Notes: a model not told the origin generated them from the sequence alone. Numbered from the stretch's first letter, positions 26,949 through 36,480 are shown. The stretch: 64,000 nucleotides of DNA from Pseudomonadota bacterium (GCA_027485695.1 JAIXQO010000004.1:506408-570407); one strand, 5' to 3'. Translations and numbers: made by a program.

Positions 26949-28237
26949 AAAAGTCGATCTTGATCCATTCCGGAATCGTCATCGATCCAATGTCCCGTCT
27001 GCACGCCCCTAAGGACCTCCTCATCGAAGACGGCAAAATCACGGCCATCGACGATCCCGGGAAAATCCCGCACACCAAGGCGCAAACGTTGATCGACGCC
27101 CGAGGCGGCTGGATCACACCGGGCCTGATCGACCTCCATGTTCACTTGCGTGAACCAGGGCTCGAGTACAAAGAAACGATCGCCTCAGGCACCAAAGCAG
27201 CAGTCGCGGGCGGATTCACGGGCGTTGCCTGCATGGCGAACACGAGCCCAGTCAACGACTCCCCTTATGTCACCGCGTTTATCCGCGAAAAAGCCAAAGC
27301 CACTGCCGCTTGCCGCGTGCACATCGTCGGCGCCGTCACCAAGGGCCTCAAAGGCGAAGAGCTCGCGGAAATCGGCAGCATGGTGAACGAAGGTATCGTC
27401 GCGATTTCCGACGACGGCATGCCCGTCATGAACTCCTACCTGATGCGCAAGGCGATGGACTACGCACGCGCATTCGGCATTCCGATCATCAGCCACGCCG
27501 AAGACGCGAACCTCGTTGGTCAAGGTGTGATGAACGAATCGGCGCTCTCCAACGAACTCGGCCTCCGCGGAATTCCTGCTGCCGCCGAAGAGATCATCGT
27601 CGCGCGCGAGATCGCACTCTGCCGCCTCACTCGCACGCCTGTTCACATTCAGCACATCTCGGCCGAAGTCTCAGTCGAACACATCAAACGTGCCAAGGAC
27701 CAGGGCCTCCCGGTCACCGCTGAGGCAAGCCCTCACCACTTGACTCTGACCGAAGACTGCGTGCGCGAGTACGATACCCATTTCAAGATGTCGCCACCGC
27801 TCAGAACCGAGCGCGATGTCGAGGCGCTCCGTCAGGGGCTTAAGGATGGCACGATCGATGCGATCGCGACTGACCACGCACCTCACAACGTGATCGACAA
27901 GGCCGTGGAGTTTTCCGAAGCGAGTAACGGCGTGATTGGACTACAAACGGCGGTTCCTGTCACCCTGACTCTCGTACACGAAAAAATCTTGAGCCCGCTC
28001 GCGTTCATTCGATCGCTGACCGAGGCGCCTGCGCGTTTATTAAAACTCGAGACAGGCCGCTTGAAAATCGGCGGCGTTGCCGACGTCACAGTCATGCACC
28101 CCGATCTTGAATGGGAATTCGTGCAGACAGACAATCTTTCAAAAAGCGTCAATTCGCCTTTCTTCGGAAAGAAATGGAAAGGCAAAATCCTTGCAACCGT
28201 CGTTGGCGGCGAAGTGAAGTATCGGAGTGAATCATGA
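26945..28237 (+). CDS. pyrC: Dihydroorotase (class I)
   Basis: This zinc amidohydrolase closes carbamoyl aspartate to dihydroorotate. It is 430 residues long. The metal-binding DLHVHLREPG, the bridging/His ligands in SHAEDANL and HIQHIS, and the catalytic-Asp motif TDHAPH are all present, so it looks catalytically competent and not a PyrC' pseudo-subunit. ATG 26945 has GGAGG upstream and overlaps the pyrB stop (ATGA). It also overlaps carA by 4 bp at its end. Confidence 0.95.
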   Translation: MKKSILIHSGIVIDPMSRLHAPKDLLIEDGKITAIDDPGKIPHTKAQTLIDARGGWITPGLIDLHVHLREPGLEYKETIASGTKAAVAGGFTGVACMANTSPVNDSPYVTAFIREKAKATAACRVHIVGAVTKGLKGEELAEIGSMVNEGIVAISDDGMPVMNSYLMRKAMDYARAFGIPIISHAEDANLVGQGVMNESALSNELGLRGIPAAAEEIIVAREIALCRLTRTPVHIQHISAEVSVEHIKRAKDQGLPVTAEASPHHLTLTEDCVREYDTHFKMSPPLRTERDVEALRQGLKDGTIDAIATDHAPHNVIDKAVEFSEASNGVIGLQTAVPVTLTLVHEKILSPLAFIRSLTEAPARLLKLETGRLKIGGVADVTVMHPDLEWEFVQTDNLSKSVNSPFFGKKWKGKILATVVGGEVKYRSES

Positions 28238-29424
28238 GTGAAAGAAAAAAAGGCGTTCTCGTTCTCGAGGACCCAGCCCATCCAGAGGGACTCGTTTTCG
28301 AAGGTGAGCTGATCGGCGCTCCTATCAGCCGCGAGATACTACTGAAATCCAACCGTGACCGCGAAGGCGGTTTCGGAGAAGTCGTGTTCAATACGGCCAT
28401 GACGGGTTATCAAGAAATCCTCACCGATCCATCTTACTACGGCCAAATGGTCGTCATGACCTACCCACATATCGGGAACACGGGAGTGAATTTCGAAGAC
28501 CCGGAGAGTGCTCATCCGTGGGCATCCGGTCTCATCGTGCATGAATTCTCGGATCGCCCTTCGAACTGGAGATCCCAAGGCACGCTCGACCACTATCTTA
28601 AAGAACACGGTATTCCCGGCCTCACCGGCATTGATACGCGCGCACTCACCCGCTACCTCCGCTCCCGCGGCGTTCTTCGTGGCGTCATCTTGCCAGCCGA
28701 CGAACTCAAGTACGCGATGCCGCTTCTCAAAGAACTCCCACAGTTCGAAGGACGCGATCTCATCTCCGAAGTCACGACCAAAGAAGCCTATCATTGGCCG
28801 GATCCCGCATGCCGAGATGCGACCCCTCCATTCAAGAAACTCTACAAAGTCGTCACGGTGGATTTCGGAGTGAAATGGAATTCTCTGCGCTCTCTCTCGG
28901 ACCGCGGTTGCGATGTCACCGTCGTTCCGGCGCAAACGACCGCAGCGGAGATCCTAAAAATGAAACCGGATGGCGTATTCCTTTCGAACGGTCCCGGAGA
29001 TCCAGCCGCCGCCCCTTACGCCGCCGAGATGGCGCGTGGATTGTTAGGCCGAGTCCCACTCTTCGGTATCTGCATGGGTCACCAAATCCTCGGGATCGCT
29101 CTGGGTGCCAAAACGTTCAAACTCAAGTTCGGTCACCGTGGCGCGAACCAGCCGGTTTTCAACCAATGGCATAAGCAGGTCGAGATCAGCTCTCAGAACC
29201 ACGGCTATGCAGTGGATCCGACGACACTCCCTCCAGAAGCAGAAGTCTCGCACATTCATTTGAACGATCAGACCTGCGCAGGAATGGTGGTTCGGACCAA
29301 GAGAGCCTTTTCGGTTCAGTACCACCCAGAATCTTGCCCTGGACCTCACGATTCTCAGAATCTCTTCGATGTCTTCATTGAAATGATGAAGGAGTCGAGG
29401 GACACTCAGAAAAGTGTCCACTGA
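28234..29424 (+). CDS. carA: Carbamoyl-phosphate synthase, small (glutaminase) subunit
   Basis: CarA hydrolyses glutamine and channels ammonia to CarB. It has 396 residues. The N-terminal CPSase small domain (TAMTGYQEILTDPSYYGQ) precedes a class I glutamine amidotransferase with nucleophile Cys in FGICMGHQILGIA and the His-Glu pair in VQYHPESCPGP. It is the third gene of the pyr operon. carB is not in the window, so the large subunit must be encoded elsewhere. Confidence 0.96.
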   Translation: MSERKKGVLVLEDPAHPEGLVFEGELIGAPISREILLKSNRDREGGFGEVVFNTAMTGYQEILTDPSYYGQMVVMTYPHIGNTGVNFEDPESAHPWASGLIVHEFSDRPSNWRSQGTLDHYLKEHGIPGLTGIDTRALTRYLRSRGVLRGVILPADELKYAMPLLKELPQFEGRDLISEVTTKEAYHWPDPACRDATPPFKKLYKVVTVDFGVKWNSLRSLSDRGCDVTVVPAQTTAAEILKMKPDGVFLSNGPGDPAAAPYAAEMARGLLGRVPLFGICMGHQILGIALGAKTFKLKFGHRGANQPVFNQWHKQVEISSQNHGYAVDPTTLPPEAEVSHIHLNDQTCAGMVVRTKRAFSVQYHPESCPGPHDSQNLFDVFIEMMKESRDTQKSVH

Positions 29425-30070
29425 AAGCTATTCTTTCTATCTAGATCCGGTCATCGAGGAATACACCACCGGCGACTATTACCGCGAGGTTTTCGCCGCC
29501 AAGCAGGAGTTCTTCGACAAAGCCGGAATCGTCTATGAAGATGATCCCGAGTACGAACAACGGATGTCCATCTTCATGGACTGGTATATTTTTGACCGCG
29601 ATCTGCCGGGTATCGACCTTTCGCCGATCAAACTGCATTTCCGTAAAAACAAAGAAAAGCTCCAGGCCCAAGAACTGGCGATCTATCGAGATTTCTGCTC
29701 AACAATCCATTCGTTGTTTCGCCTCAAGGGTAAACCCTTTTTCGGTACCGGCCTGAAGGTCGAGGACCTTTTTTCCAAGAAAACCTACGTGGTCGCCGAT
29801 AGCGCGTTCGACCAAGCATTCGCGAGAGGCGATCTCTTCGAAGCGCGGCTGATCCCATTCCAGGGCAAATACCATTTCTCCAAAGGATTCTGTTTCCATC
29901 CCCTCGAAATGGAGTCCTTCATCCTGGGCGAGATCAAAAAAGTCCGCTATCAGGATAAATCCCGTCAGACCAAGCTCATCCTTCAACTGTCCGCCATGAA
30001 GCTCCGTCACCTGCGGTTCAACCACATCGACGTCAAACACATCTACACATTTGATTCACGTCTTGGATGA
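29414..30070 (+). CDS. Conserved hypothetical protein downstream of carA
   Basis: This 218-residue soluble protein has no signal peptide or membrane segment and is rich in aromatic and acidic residues (for example PEYEQRMSIFMDWYIFDRDLPG). I do not recognise a family. The start GTG 29414 overlaps the carA 3' end by 11 bp, suggesting translational coupling with the pyr operon. Nothing in the sequence links it directly to pyrimidine synthesis. Confidence 0.65.
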   Translation: MSTESYSFYLDPVIEEYTTGDYYREVFAAKQEFFDKAGIVYEDDPEYEQRMSIFMDWYIFDRDLPGIDLSPIKLHFRKNKEKLQAQELAIYRDFCSTIHSLFRLKGKPFFGTGLKVEDLFSKKTYVVADSAFDQAFARGDLFEARLIPFQGKYHFSKGFCFHPLEMESFILGEIKKVRYQDKSRQTKLILQLSAMKLRHLRFNHIDVKHIYTFDSRLG

Positions 30071-30335
30071 CCCTCCCTCCCGGCTCGTTTGCCGGAGTTT
30101 GCAACGGTCCTGGCACTAGAACAGGGAAATCCCTTTAGGTTCATGGGTCAAAATGCTGCCGTAGCGGTTTGCAACGGTGGTGTGAATTGAGACAACCCAT
30201 GGAAAATATAGGAATTTTCCTGCTTTCCCCCGAAAACACCCTTAAACTAAAATCAATCGCGAGAGGTCCGGGACCTTCCCTAAAGAAACCCAACCAAAGC
30301 GCGAGAAACTGATTCCTAATTTGGAGAATACTCAA
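30071..30335. other. Intergenic region with a 12-bp direct repeat
   Basis: This 265-bp gap has no gene that I can support. GTTTGCAACGGT occurs twice, at 30097-30108 and 30167-30178. A small hairpin, CGGC-TCGTTT-GCCG, precedes the first copy, and a palindrome, GGAAAAT/ATTTTCC, lies near 30200. It probably contains the promoter and regulatory sites of the small exported Ala/Lys-rich protein that follows. Confidence 0.45.
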
Positions 30336-30557
30336 ATGAAAAACCTTTTCATCGCAATGATCGCTCTTGTTTCTGTTTCTGCTTTCGCTAACGACGCAGC
30401 TCATACGGCTGCTCCAGCTCCAGAAGCACATGCTGCAGACGCTCATGCTGCTGCTCCTAAGAAAGCTAAAAAAGCTAAAAAAGCTAAAGCTGAAAAAGAA
30501 GCAGCTCCAGCTGCTGAAGCTGCAAAAGAAGAGCACGCTGCTCCAGCTGCTCACTAA
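30336..30557 (+). CDS. Small exported Ala/Lys-rich protein
   Basis: This is a 73-residue protein with a signal peptide (MKNLFIAMIALVSVSAFA). The low-complexity mature part is made of Ala, Lys, Glu, Pro and His (AAPKKAKKAKKAKAEKE). TTGGAG precedes ATG 30336 at good spacing and a strong terminator follows, so it is a genuine single-gene unit. Codon use is very uniform (GCT, AAA, GCA), unlike its neighbours, which suggests high expression. Function is unknown. Confidence 0.75.
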   Translation: MKNLFIAMIALVSVSAFANDAAHTAAPAPEAHAADAHAAAPKKAKKAKKAKAEKEAAPAAEAAKEEHAAPAAH

Positions 30558-30587
30558 GATTTCTCGCGACCCTGTCGCGAATCTTGG

Positions 30588-30626
30588 AACCCCCGATTCC
30601 TCACGGAGTCGGGGGTTTTGCTTTTT
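30588..30626 (+). terminator. Rho-independent terminator
   Basis: AACCCCCGA (30588-30596) pairs with TCGGGGGTT (30609-30617) and is followed by TTGCTTTTT. A second small hairpin, TCGCGA-ccctg-TCGCGA, lies just upstream. It ends the transcript of the small Ala/Lys-rich protein. Confidence 0.85.
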
Positions 30627-30661
30627 ACGCGCCCCATTTCATGAGAAATTAGCCTCATTAC

Positions 30662-31780
30662 ATGGTCGCACCACGCAAAATCCTCGCCGTAAAACTCCGC
30701 GCACTCGGAGACACCGTCCTGATGACGGCTCCGCTCCTAGAACTGCGTAAATCCTTTCCAAATGCCGAAATCCACGTGGTCGTCACCCGTGCTTGGGCAA
30801 CCCTGCTCGAGGGTCACCCAGCGGTAGATAAAATATGGTTCTACGATCGTCACCGCGAAGCAACCGCTCGTGCCCGCGCGATCGCTGGATTAGCCCTGAA
30901 ACTCCGAAAAGAGAAATTCGACTGGGCTATCAATTTTCACGCAAGCCCCTCAAGCGCTACGCTCTGTTATGCGCTCGGTGCGAAGACCCGTTCGATTCAT
31001 TTTCACGGGCACAAGGACAAGAACCGTTACTCGACCGTCGTCGTCCCTGGCAAAGGCGTTCTTAAGCCTGTCATCGAACGCGACATGGACACGATCCGTG
31101 CGCTCGGCGTGAATGCTCCCGTCGGCGTGCTCCCGCAGATTTTCCTTCGGAACGAGGAAATCGAATCCGCGAAACGTAAGCTTGCGGGACTGGGACTACC
31201 GGGGCCGTATCTCTGCTTGGGAATCGGTGCGAGCCGTCCGACCAAGCGTTGGCCGATGGATCGTTACGCCTCGATCGCACTCCGCTGGTGCGACGAAACC
31301 CAAGGCAGCGTTCTGGTATTCAATAGCCTCGATGAGACCCGCGAGCGCGACGAATTTTACGCCGAAGTCGGCAAGAAATCTGTCGAGTGGTATATCGACC
31401 CTCGCGCGAGACATGCGGTTCGCGACCGAATCCACAACGAAACTCAGATCGAGCTTCGCCAGATGGCGGCGCTATTCCAGCTTTCGACTGCTTATTTCGG
31501 AAACGACTCCGGACCAAAACACATCGCAGTTGCAAGCGGACTTAAGACCCTCACTGTCTTCGGTCCCGAAGATCCATTCGAGTGGCACCCGTACCCAACC
31601 GATCGTCACCCTTATCTGTTCATCGAAGGTCTCCCGTGCCGACGTGATCACGAGCCCGGCATGCGTCCCTGGTGCGGTCTGCATGAGTGCAAGATCGAAG
31701 AACACCGCTGCATGAAGAAGATTCTAGAAGACGACGCGCTTCGCGCACTCAGAAAACTCGCACCCGAGTTTCACGCATGA
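30662..31780 (+). CDS. Glycosyltransferase family 9 (heptosyltransferase-like)
   Basis: This is an ADP-heptose:LPS-type transferase of 372 residues acting on lipid A core assembly at the inner membrane. The N-terminal KILAVKLRALGDTVLMTAPLLELRKSFP and the C-terminal FGNDSGPKHIAVASGLKTLTVFGPEDP are the GT9 signatures. A Cys-rich tail (CRRDHEPGMRPWCGLHECKIEEHRC) is seen in some family members. It is the first gene of a four-gene operon with 4-bp overlaps. The exact donor sugar is inferred. Confidence 0.9.
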   Translation: MVAPRKILAVKLRALGDTVLMTAPLLELRKSFPNAEIHVVVTRAWATLLEGHPAVDKIWFYDRHREATARARAIAGLALKLRKEKFDWAINFHASPSSATLCYALGAKTRSIHFHGHKDKNRYSTVVVPGKGVLKPVIERDMDTIRALGVNAPVGVLPQIFLRNEEIESAKRKLAGLGLPGPYLCLGIGASRPTKRWPMDRYASIALRWCDETQGSVLVFNSLDETRERDEFYAEVGKKSVEWYIDPRARHAVRDRIHNETQIELRQMAALFQLSTAYFGNDSGPKHIAVASGLKTLTVFGPEDPFEWHPYPTDRHPYLFIEGLPCRRDHEPGMRPWCGLHECKIEEHRCMKKILEDDALRALRKLAPEFHA

Positions 31781-32571
31781 GCCGACGCCCCGTTACCGCT
31801 GCTCTCATTTGCCAGAACGAATCCAAGAAAATCGCGCGAGCTCTCTCGTCGGTTGCCTGGTGCGACGAGATTGTGCTCGTCGACGGCGGGAGCACTGATG
31901 ACACGTTACAGATCGCGCGCAATCCGGCCGCTCCTTGGGCGGGGAAGATTCGTGTGCTCGAGCGGCCGTTCGACAGTTTCCGGCGACAGCGGAATTTCTC
32001 GCTCGAATCGTCCCAGAATGATTGGATCTTCGTGCTCGATTGCGACGAAGCGTGTACGCCGGAGCTTCGCGATCGACTCATCTCGATCTTAAGCGAGGCG
32101 AATCCGCATCCCACCTGGAAGGTTCATCGCCAGGAATATTTTCTGGGTCGTCCGATCTACTACGGCATCTGGAATCCGAGTTACCAGGATCGTTTCTTCA
32201 ATCGACAGGGCGTCGCTTACGTCAACGAGATCCACGAATATCCGAAATACCCGGTCGAACCGAAACGCATTCACGAAGTCATAGAACATGCGCCAGAATT
32301 CCATCCGGAACATTTCCTCCAGAAAATGAATAAGTACACCTCGATCGAAGCACGTGATCGAGTGATGGCCGGTCAACGTACGAACTGGTTTCGCATCGTC
32401 ACGAGCGGGCCAGCGATGTTCTTTAAAAACTATTTTTACTACAAGGCCTACCGAGACGGCATGCATGGGCTCGTGATCTCGGTGCTCGAAGGTGTTTCGC
32501 GCTGGGTCCGTCACGTGAAGATTTGGCAGTACCAAAATGAAATCAAAGACCGCGGAGAAAATGCATCATGA
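31777..32571 (+). CDS. Family 2 glycosyltransferase (WaaE/KdtX-like)
   Basis: This is a GT-A fold glycosyltransferase of 264 residues. The N-terminal nucleotide-binding strand (VTAALICQNESKKIARALSSVAW), the EIVLVDGGSTDDT motif and the metal-binding VLDCDEACTPEL fit the WaaE/KdtX group, which adds a beta-linked sugar to LPS core. ATG 31777 overlaps the previous stop by 4 bp. The acceptor is inferred from the adjacent heptosyltransferase gene. Confidence 0.88.
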   Translation: MSRRPVTAALICQNESKKIARALSSVAWCDEIVLVDGGSTDDTLQIARNPAAPWAGKIRVLERPFDSFRRQRNFSLESSQNDWIFVLDCDEACTPELRDRLISILSEANPHPTWKVHRQEYFLGRPIYYGIWNPSYQDRFFNRQGVAYVNEIHEYPKYPVEPKRIHEVIEHAPEFHPEHFLQKMNKYTSIEARDRVMAGQRTNWFRIVTSGPAMFFKNYFYYKAYRDGMHGLVISVLEGVSRWVRHVKIWQYQNEIKDRGENAS

Positions 32572-33488
32572 GAATCTCGGGTTTCACACTCGTCCGAAAC
32601 GGAGTGAAGTTCGACTATCCGTTTCTCGAGAGCCTTAGGTCTCTCCTTCCACTCGTCGATGAGCTCGTCATCAACGTCGGGATCGGTGACGACGACACGC
32701 TCCAGGTCCTTCAGAAATTCGCCGTTTCCGAAGGGCAAGGCAAAGTCCTGCTCTTCGAATCGAACTGGCACTTGGATGACCCGGAACGCAAGCGCGGCGG
32801 CAAGATCTTGTCCGAGCAGACGAATCTCGCGCTCGATCGCTGCACCGGCGACTGGTGCGTTTATCTCCAAGCCGACGAAGTCCTCCATGAGAGCGATCTC
32901 CCCGTCATCCGCAAGGCGATGGAGGCCCATCAGAATCAGCCCTGGGTTGAGGCACTGCTGTTTCACTACGTGCATTTCTACGGATCGTTCGACATCATTC
33001 GTCGCGGCAGGGGCGCTTATCGCCGCGAAGTGCGCGTGATCAGACGCCAATCAGGCTTGGTCAGCGTCGGCGATGCTCAATCGTTTCGTCGCAAGAACGG
33101 CGAGAAACCCAACGCCGTCCTCATTCCGTCGTCGATCTATCACTATGGCTGGGTTCGTCCGCCAGAGGTCATGAAAGAGAAAACTTTTTTCATGGATCAG
33201 CTCTATCACGGCAACAAAGAAGCTCGCGCAGACGGCACGCCACACACGGGCGACAACTACCGTTACAAACGCATCCTGGGTCTCTACCGATTCGAAGGCT
33301 CACATCCCAAAGTCATGCTCGAACGCGTGCGGACCAAAAACTGGAACTGGGACCTGGCGAACTCGCCGCTCGAATGGGCGATCAAGGACGGTAAAAAAGT
33401 CGTGCTCGACGTGCTCGAACGCATCACGGGTCATCGATTTTTTGAGTACCGAAGCTACCGACTCAAAGGACGCTGGGAGCGGCCATGA
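32568..33488 (+). CDS. Glycosyltransferase family 2-like protein
   Basis: This is a 306-residue protein with the start of a GT-A domain (ISGFTLVRNGVKFDYPFLESL, VDELVINVGIGDDDT) and an acidic metal site YLQADEVLHESD. The C-terminal half has the YHYGWVRPPEVMKEKTFFMD segment found in a subgroup of uncharacterised GT2 proteins. It is joined by 4-bp overlaps to GT genes on both sides. Donor and acceptor are unknown. Confidence 0.8.
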   Translation: MRISGFTLVRNGVKFDYPFLESLRSLLPLVDELVINVGIGDDDTLQVLQKFAVSEGQGKVLLFESNWHLDDPERKRGGKILSEQTNLALDRCTGDWCVYLQADEVLHESDLPVIRKAMEAHQNQPWVEALLFHYVHFYGSFDIIRRGRGAYRREVRVIRRQSGLVSVGDAQSFRRKNGEKPNAVLIPSSIYHYGWVRPPEVMKEKTFFMDQLYHGNKEARADGTPHTGDNYRYKRILGLYRFEGSHPKVMLERVRTKNWNWDLANSPLEWAIKDGKKVVLDVLERITGHRFFEYRSYRLKGRWERP

Positions 33489-34312
33489 GTACCACGCCTC
33501 GTGCTTCGATCTTGCTTGCGACATATGAAATGCCCAGGCATCTGGAACTCGTTTTCGAAGCGCTTCGGATTCAGTCTTCTCAAGATTTCGAAGTCCTCCT
33601 CTGCGATGACGGTAGCGGCGAAGAAACCAAGAAACTGGTCGAACGCTACCAATCAGCCGCCTATTTCCCGATCACGCACCTCTGGCAAGAGAACCGGGGA
33701 TTTCGAAAATGCCGGATCCTGAACCGCGCCATCCGCGCGAGTCGCGGAAGCGTGATGATTTTTCTCGACGGCGATTGCGTGCCTCATCCTGAGTTTGTAC
33801 GCGATCACCTGGAGAACCAAGAACAAGGACGTTACCTCTGCGGACGCCGAGTGAACTTGGGCGAGGCGTTCTCTCGAACACTCACGCCGGAAAAATTCCG
33901 ATCAGGCGCTTTGAAACCTTGGTCCGGCGAATTCGTTCGTAGCGCGATTTTCGGTGAGACGCAAAATTGGAACCGGAGCCTACGCGTGCCGTCTCCGTTC
34001 TTGCGAAAACTTTTAAAGATGGATCGCATCGACGATCTTTTGGGCAGTAACTTCTCGGTGAGCCGCGAGGATCTCTACGCGATCAACGGATTTGACGAAT
34101 CCTACGAAGGATACGGACGCGAGGATACGGATTTAGAGATTCGTCTTCAGAACCTAGGCCTTAAGATCAAGAGCATGAAAGGCGTCGCGATCCAGTACCA
34201 TGTCTGGCATCCGCGCCGCGGCTTCACGCCCAAGAACGATTCGCTTCTCGAAGATGCTCGCAAGACTAAACGCGTGCGATGCGAGCGGGGTATCGAGCCA
34301 GCTTCTAGTTAG
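33485..34312 (+). CDS. Family 2 glycosyltransferase with galactosyltransferase-like C-terminus
   Basis: This 275-residue GT-A enzyme has SILLATYEMPRHLELVFEAL and then DDGSGEETKKLV as nucleotide-binding segments. MIFLDGDCVPHPEF is the DxD metal site and GFDESYEGYGREDTDLEIRL is the C-terminal acceptor-site motif of Glyco_transf_7C proteins. It is the last gene of the operon. A small palindrome, GTTTAAACTTTTAAAC, at 34312-34327 separates it from the convergent ugd. Confidence 0.87.
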   Translation: MSTTPRASILLATYEMPRHLELVFEALRIQSSQDFEVLLCDDGSGEETKKLVERYQSAAYFPITHLWQENRGFRKCRILNRAIRASRGSVMIFLDGDCVPHPEFVRDHLENQEQGRYLCGRRVNLGEAFSRTLTPEKFRSGALKPWSGEFVRSAIFGETQNWNRSLRVPSPFLRKLLKMDRIDDLLGSNFSVSREDLYAINGFDESYEGYGREDTDLEIRLQNLGLKIKSMKGVAIQYHVWHPRRGFTPKNDSLLEDARKTKRVRCERGIEPASS

Positions 34313-34321
34313 TTTAAACTT

Positions 34322-35626
34322 TTAAACACTCCGCCCGATCGCGAAATACTCGAATCCGTGGGACTTCATCTTAAGCGGATCGTACTGATTGCGTCCGTCG
34401 AAAAATGCCGGTGATTTCATCGCTTGCTTGAACCGTGGCCAATCGAGTTGACGGAATTCGTTCCACTCCGTACAGAGCGCAACCGCATCAACTCCAGCCG
34501 ATACATCATACGCGTTCTTGCCGTAAGTGATTCGGTCACCGAGCGTTTTCTTGGCCTCGTTCATCGATACCGGATCGAACGCGATCACTTGCGCGCCGGC
34601 TTCGAGCAACGATTCAATTAGAACGAGTGCTGGCGCCTCACGCATGTCATCCGTATTCGGCTTGAATGCGAGCCCCAGGACACCGATCTTTTTGCCTTTC
34701 AATTCATCTTTGAAATGGCGGCTGATCTTCTTGAAAAAGAATCGCGCCTGCTCTTGATTCGCTCGATCAGTCGCCTCGACAATCTCAAGCGCGAGTCCGC
34801 GTTTCTTGGCGCTATCGGCGAGTGCACGCACATCTTTTGGGAAACAGCTCCCGCCGTAACCGAGGCCCGCGTATAGAAAATGTTTGCCGATGCGTTGATC
34901 GGTCGCCATCCCACGACGGATCGATTCGATGTCCCCTCCGACCGACTCACAGAGCCTTGCGAGTTCGTTCATAAAACTGATGCGAGTTGCGAGGAATGCG
35001 TTGCACGCGTACTTGGTCATCTCCGCAGAAACGACGTCCATATGGAGAATCGGATTACCCTGACGGACAAACGGCGCATAGAGCTCGGCCATCTTCTCGA
35101 ATGCTTCGACTTTGTCGGTGCCGATCACGACGCGATCCGGACGTAGAAAATCGTCGATGGCGCTACCTTCTTTTAAAAACTCCGGATTGCTCACAACTTC
35201 GACCGAGTATTTGGATTTCGATTCGATCCACTCTTTGACGACTTGGTAGGAACCGATCGGAACAGTGGATTTGTTCACCACGATCACGGATCGTTTGAGA
35301 TGGGTACCGATCGATTCCGATGCGGCTTTTAGATACTCCAAGTTGGGTTCACCCGATGGGAGGCCTGGAGTTCCTACCGCTAAGAAAATGATCTCGGCTC
35401 GATCCAGCGCCTCGGCGTAAGAGGTCGTGAATTTCAATCGACCCTCGCGCTGACCGCGCGACACGAGGTCTGAGAGCCCCGGTTCATAGATCGGAATCTC
35501 CGAGCGCTTGAGACGCTCGACCTTGGAGGCGTCCGTATCCAGGCAAACCACATCGTTACCCGTATCCGCAAAACACGCTCCGGCTACTAGTCCCACATAA
35601 CCTGTGCCGACGACTGTCACTTGCAT
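34322..35626 (-). CDS. ugd: UDP-glucose 6-dehydrogenase
   Basis: This enzyme oxidises UDP-glucose to UDP-glucuronate, a precursor for acidic surface polysaccharides. The 434 residues carry the NAD-binding VVGTGYVGLVAGACFADTG at the N-terminus. The catalytic Cys sits in GYGGSCFPKDVRAL, and the C-terminal UDP-binding region contains VLGLAFKPNTDDMREAPAL. It is transcribed alone between two glycosyltransferase blocks. UDP-ManNAc dehydrogenase is less likely from the motif set. Confidence 0.94.
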   Translation of the reverse strand: MQVTVVGTGYVGLVAGACFADTGNDVVCLDTDASKVERLKRSEIPIYEPGLSDLVSRGQREGRLKFTTSYAEALDRAEIIFLAVGTPGLPSGEPNLEYLKAASESIGTHLKRSVIVVNKSTVPIGSYQVVKEWIESKSKYSVEVVSNPEFLKEGSAIDDFLRPDRVVIGTDKVEAFEKMAELYAPFVRQGNPILHMDVVSAEMTKYACNAFLATRISFMNELARLCESVGGDIESIRRGMATDQRIGKHFLYAGLGYGGSCFPKDVRALADSAKKRGLALEIVEATDRANQEQARFFFKKISRHFKDELKGKKIGVLGLAFKPNTDDMREAPALVLIESLLEAGAQVIAFDPVSMNEAKKTLGDRITYGKNAYDVSAGVDAVALCTEWNEFRQLDWPRFKQAMKSPAFFDGRNQYDPLKMKSHGFEYFAIGRSV

Positions 35627-35717
35627 ATGAACCTCGAATTTCCCGTGAGAATACCTGAAATCATTCGATTAGTGAATCGACCCGTCCACGGATTTGGGCT
35701 AAACTCAGACCCATTCC

Positions 35718-36479
35718 ATGTCGACTCTTCCACTGACCGTTACTGTCATCACGCTCAACGAGGAACGCAATTTACCTCGATTACTCCGCTCTCTGGAGGG
35801 GTTTGCCCGTGAGGTCGTGATTGTCGACTCCGGTAGTACCGATCAAACCCAGTCTATTGCCCAAGCAGCCGGCGCCCGATGGGCCACCCATGCCTGGTCT
35901 GGCTACGGGCAGCAAAAAAACTACGCCCAGTCCTTGGCTCAGAATGACTGGGTTTTCAGCATCGATGCGGACGAAGAACTGACCGAGGCACTCAAGCTTG
36001 AGATCCGGAGACGTTTTGAATCCGGAACGATCGGGCAGCACACGGCTTACTCGCTCCCCCGTTTGAGCTGGTACCTCGGGCGCTGGATTCGCCATGGCGG
36101 CTGGTATCCGAATCGGCTCACTCGATTGAGCCGTCGGGATCAGAGCCGTTGGACGGAACCTCAGGTACACGAAGAACTGGAGACGACTGGATCGACCGGT
36201 GAACTCGAATCGGATCTTTTGCACTACCCATTTGCCGACATCCGCGAACAAGTAGAGACCAATCTCCGCTACTCACGCGAAGGCTCTGAAAAACTTCGCG
36301 CTCGAGGTCACTCAGCAAGCCTACTCAAACTGATCGTCAAACCGATTGGTAAATTCCTAGAGACCTATGTCATCAAGCTCGGATGCCTAGATGGGATGGC
36401 GGGTTTCATCATCTCGGTGAATGCGGCCCACAGTATTTTCCTGAAGTACGCTTACCTTTTCGAAGAGCGGGAGAACTGA
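35718..36479 (+). CDS. Family 2 glycosyltransferase (LPS core, WaaE-like)
   Basis: This GT-A glycosyltransferase of 253 residues has LTVTVITLNEERNLPRLLRSL, then EVVIVDSGSTDQT and the metal site SIDADEELTEAL. The W-rich acceptor region (LSWYLGRWIRHGGWYPN) is typical of the WaaE-like beta-glucosyl/galactosyl transferases. A hydrophobic C-terminus may associate with the membrane. It is followed 1 bp later by a glutamine amidotransferase gene. Confidence 0.9.
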   Translation: MSTLPLTVTVITLNEERNLPRLLRSLEGFAREVVIVDSGSTDQTQSIAQAAGARWATHAWSGYGQQKNYAQSLAQNDWVFSIDADEELTEALKLEIRRRFESGTIGQHTAYSLPRLSWYLGRWIRHGGWYPNRLTRLSRRDQSRWTEPQVHEELETTGSTGELESDLLHYPFADIREQVETNLRYSREGSEKLRARGHSASLLKLIVKPIGKFLETYVIKLGCLDGMAGFIISVNAAHSIFLKYAYLFEEREN

Positions 36480-36480
36480 A

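Noticed and set aside
34312-34327. GTTTAAA/TTTAAAC palindrome as terminator
   Set aside because: A 7-bp all-AT stem with a 2-nt loop is too weak to call a terminator.
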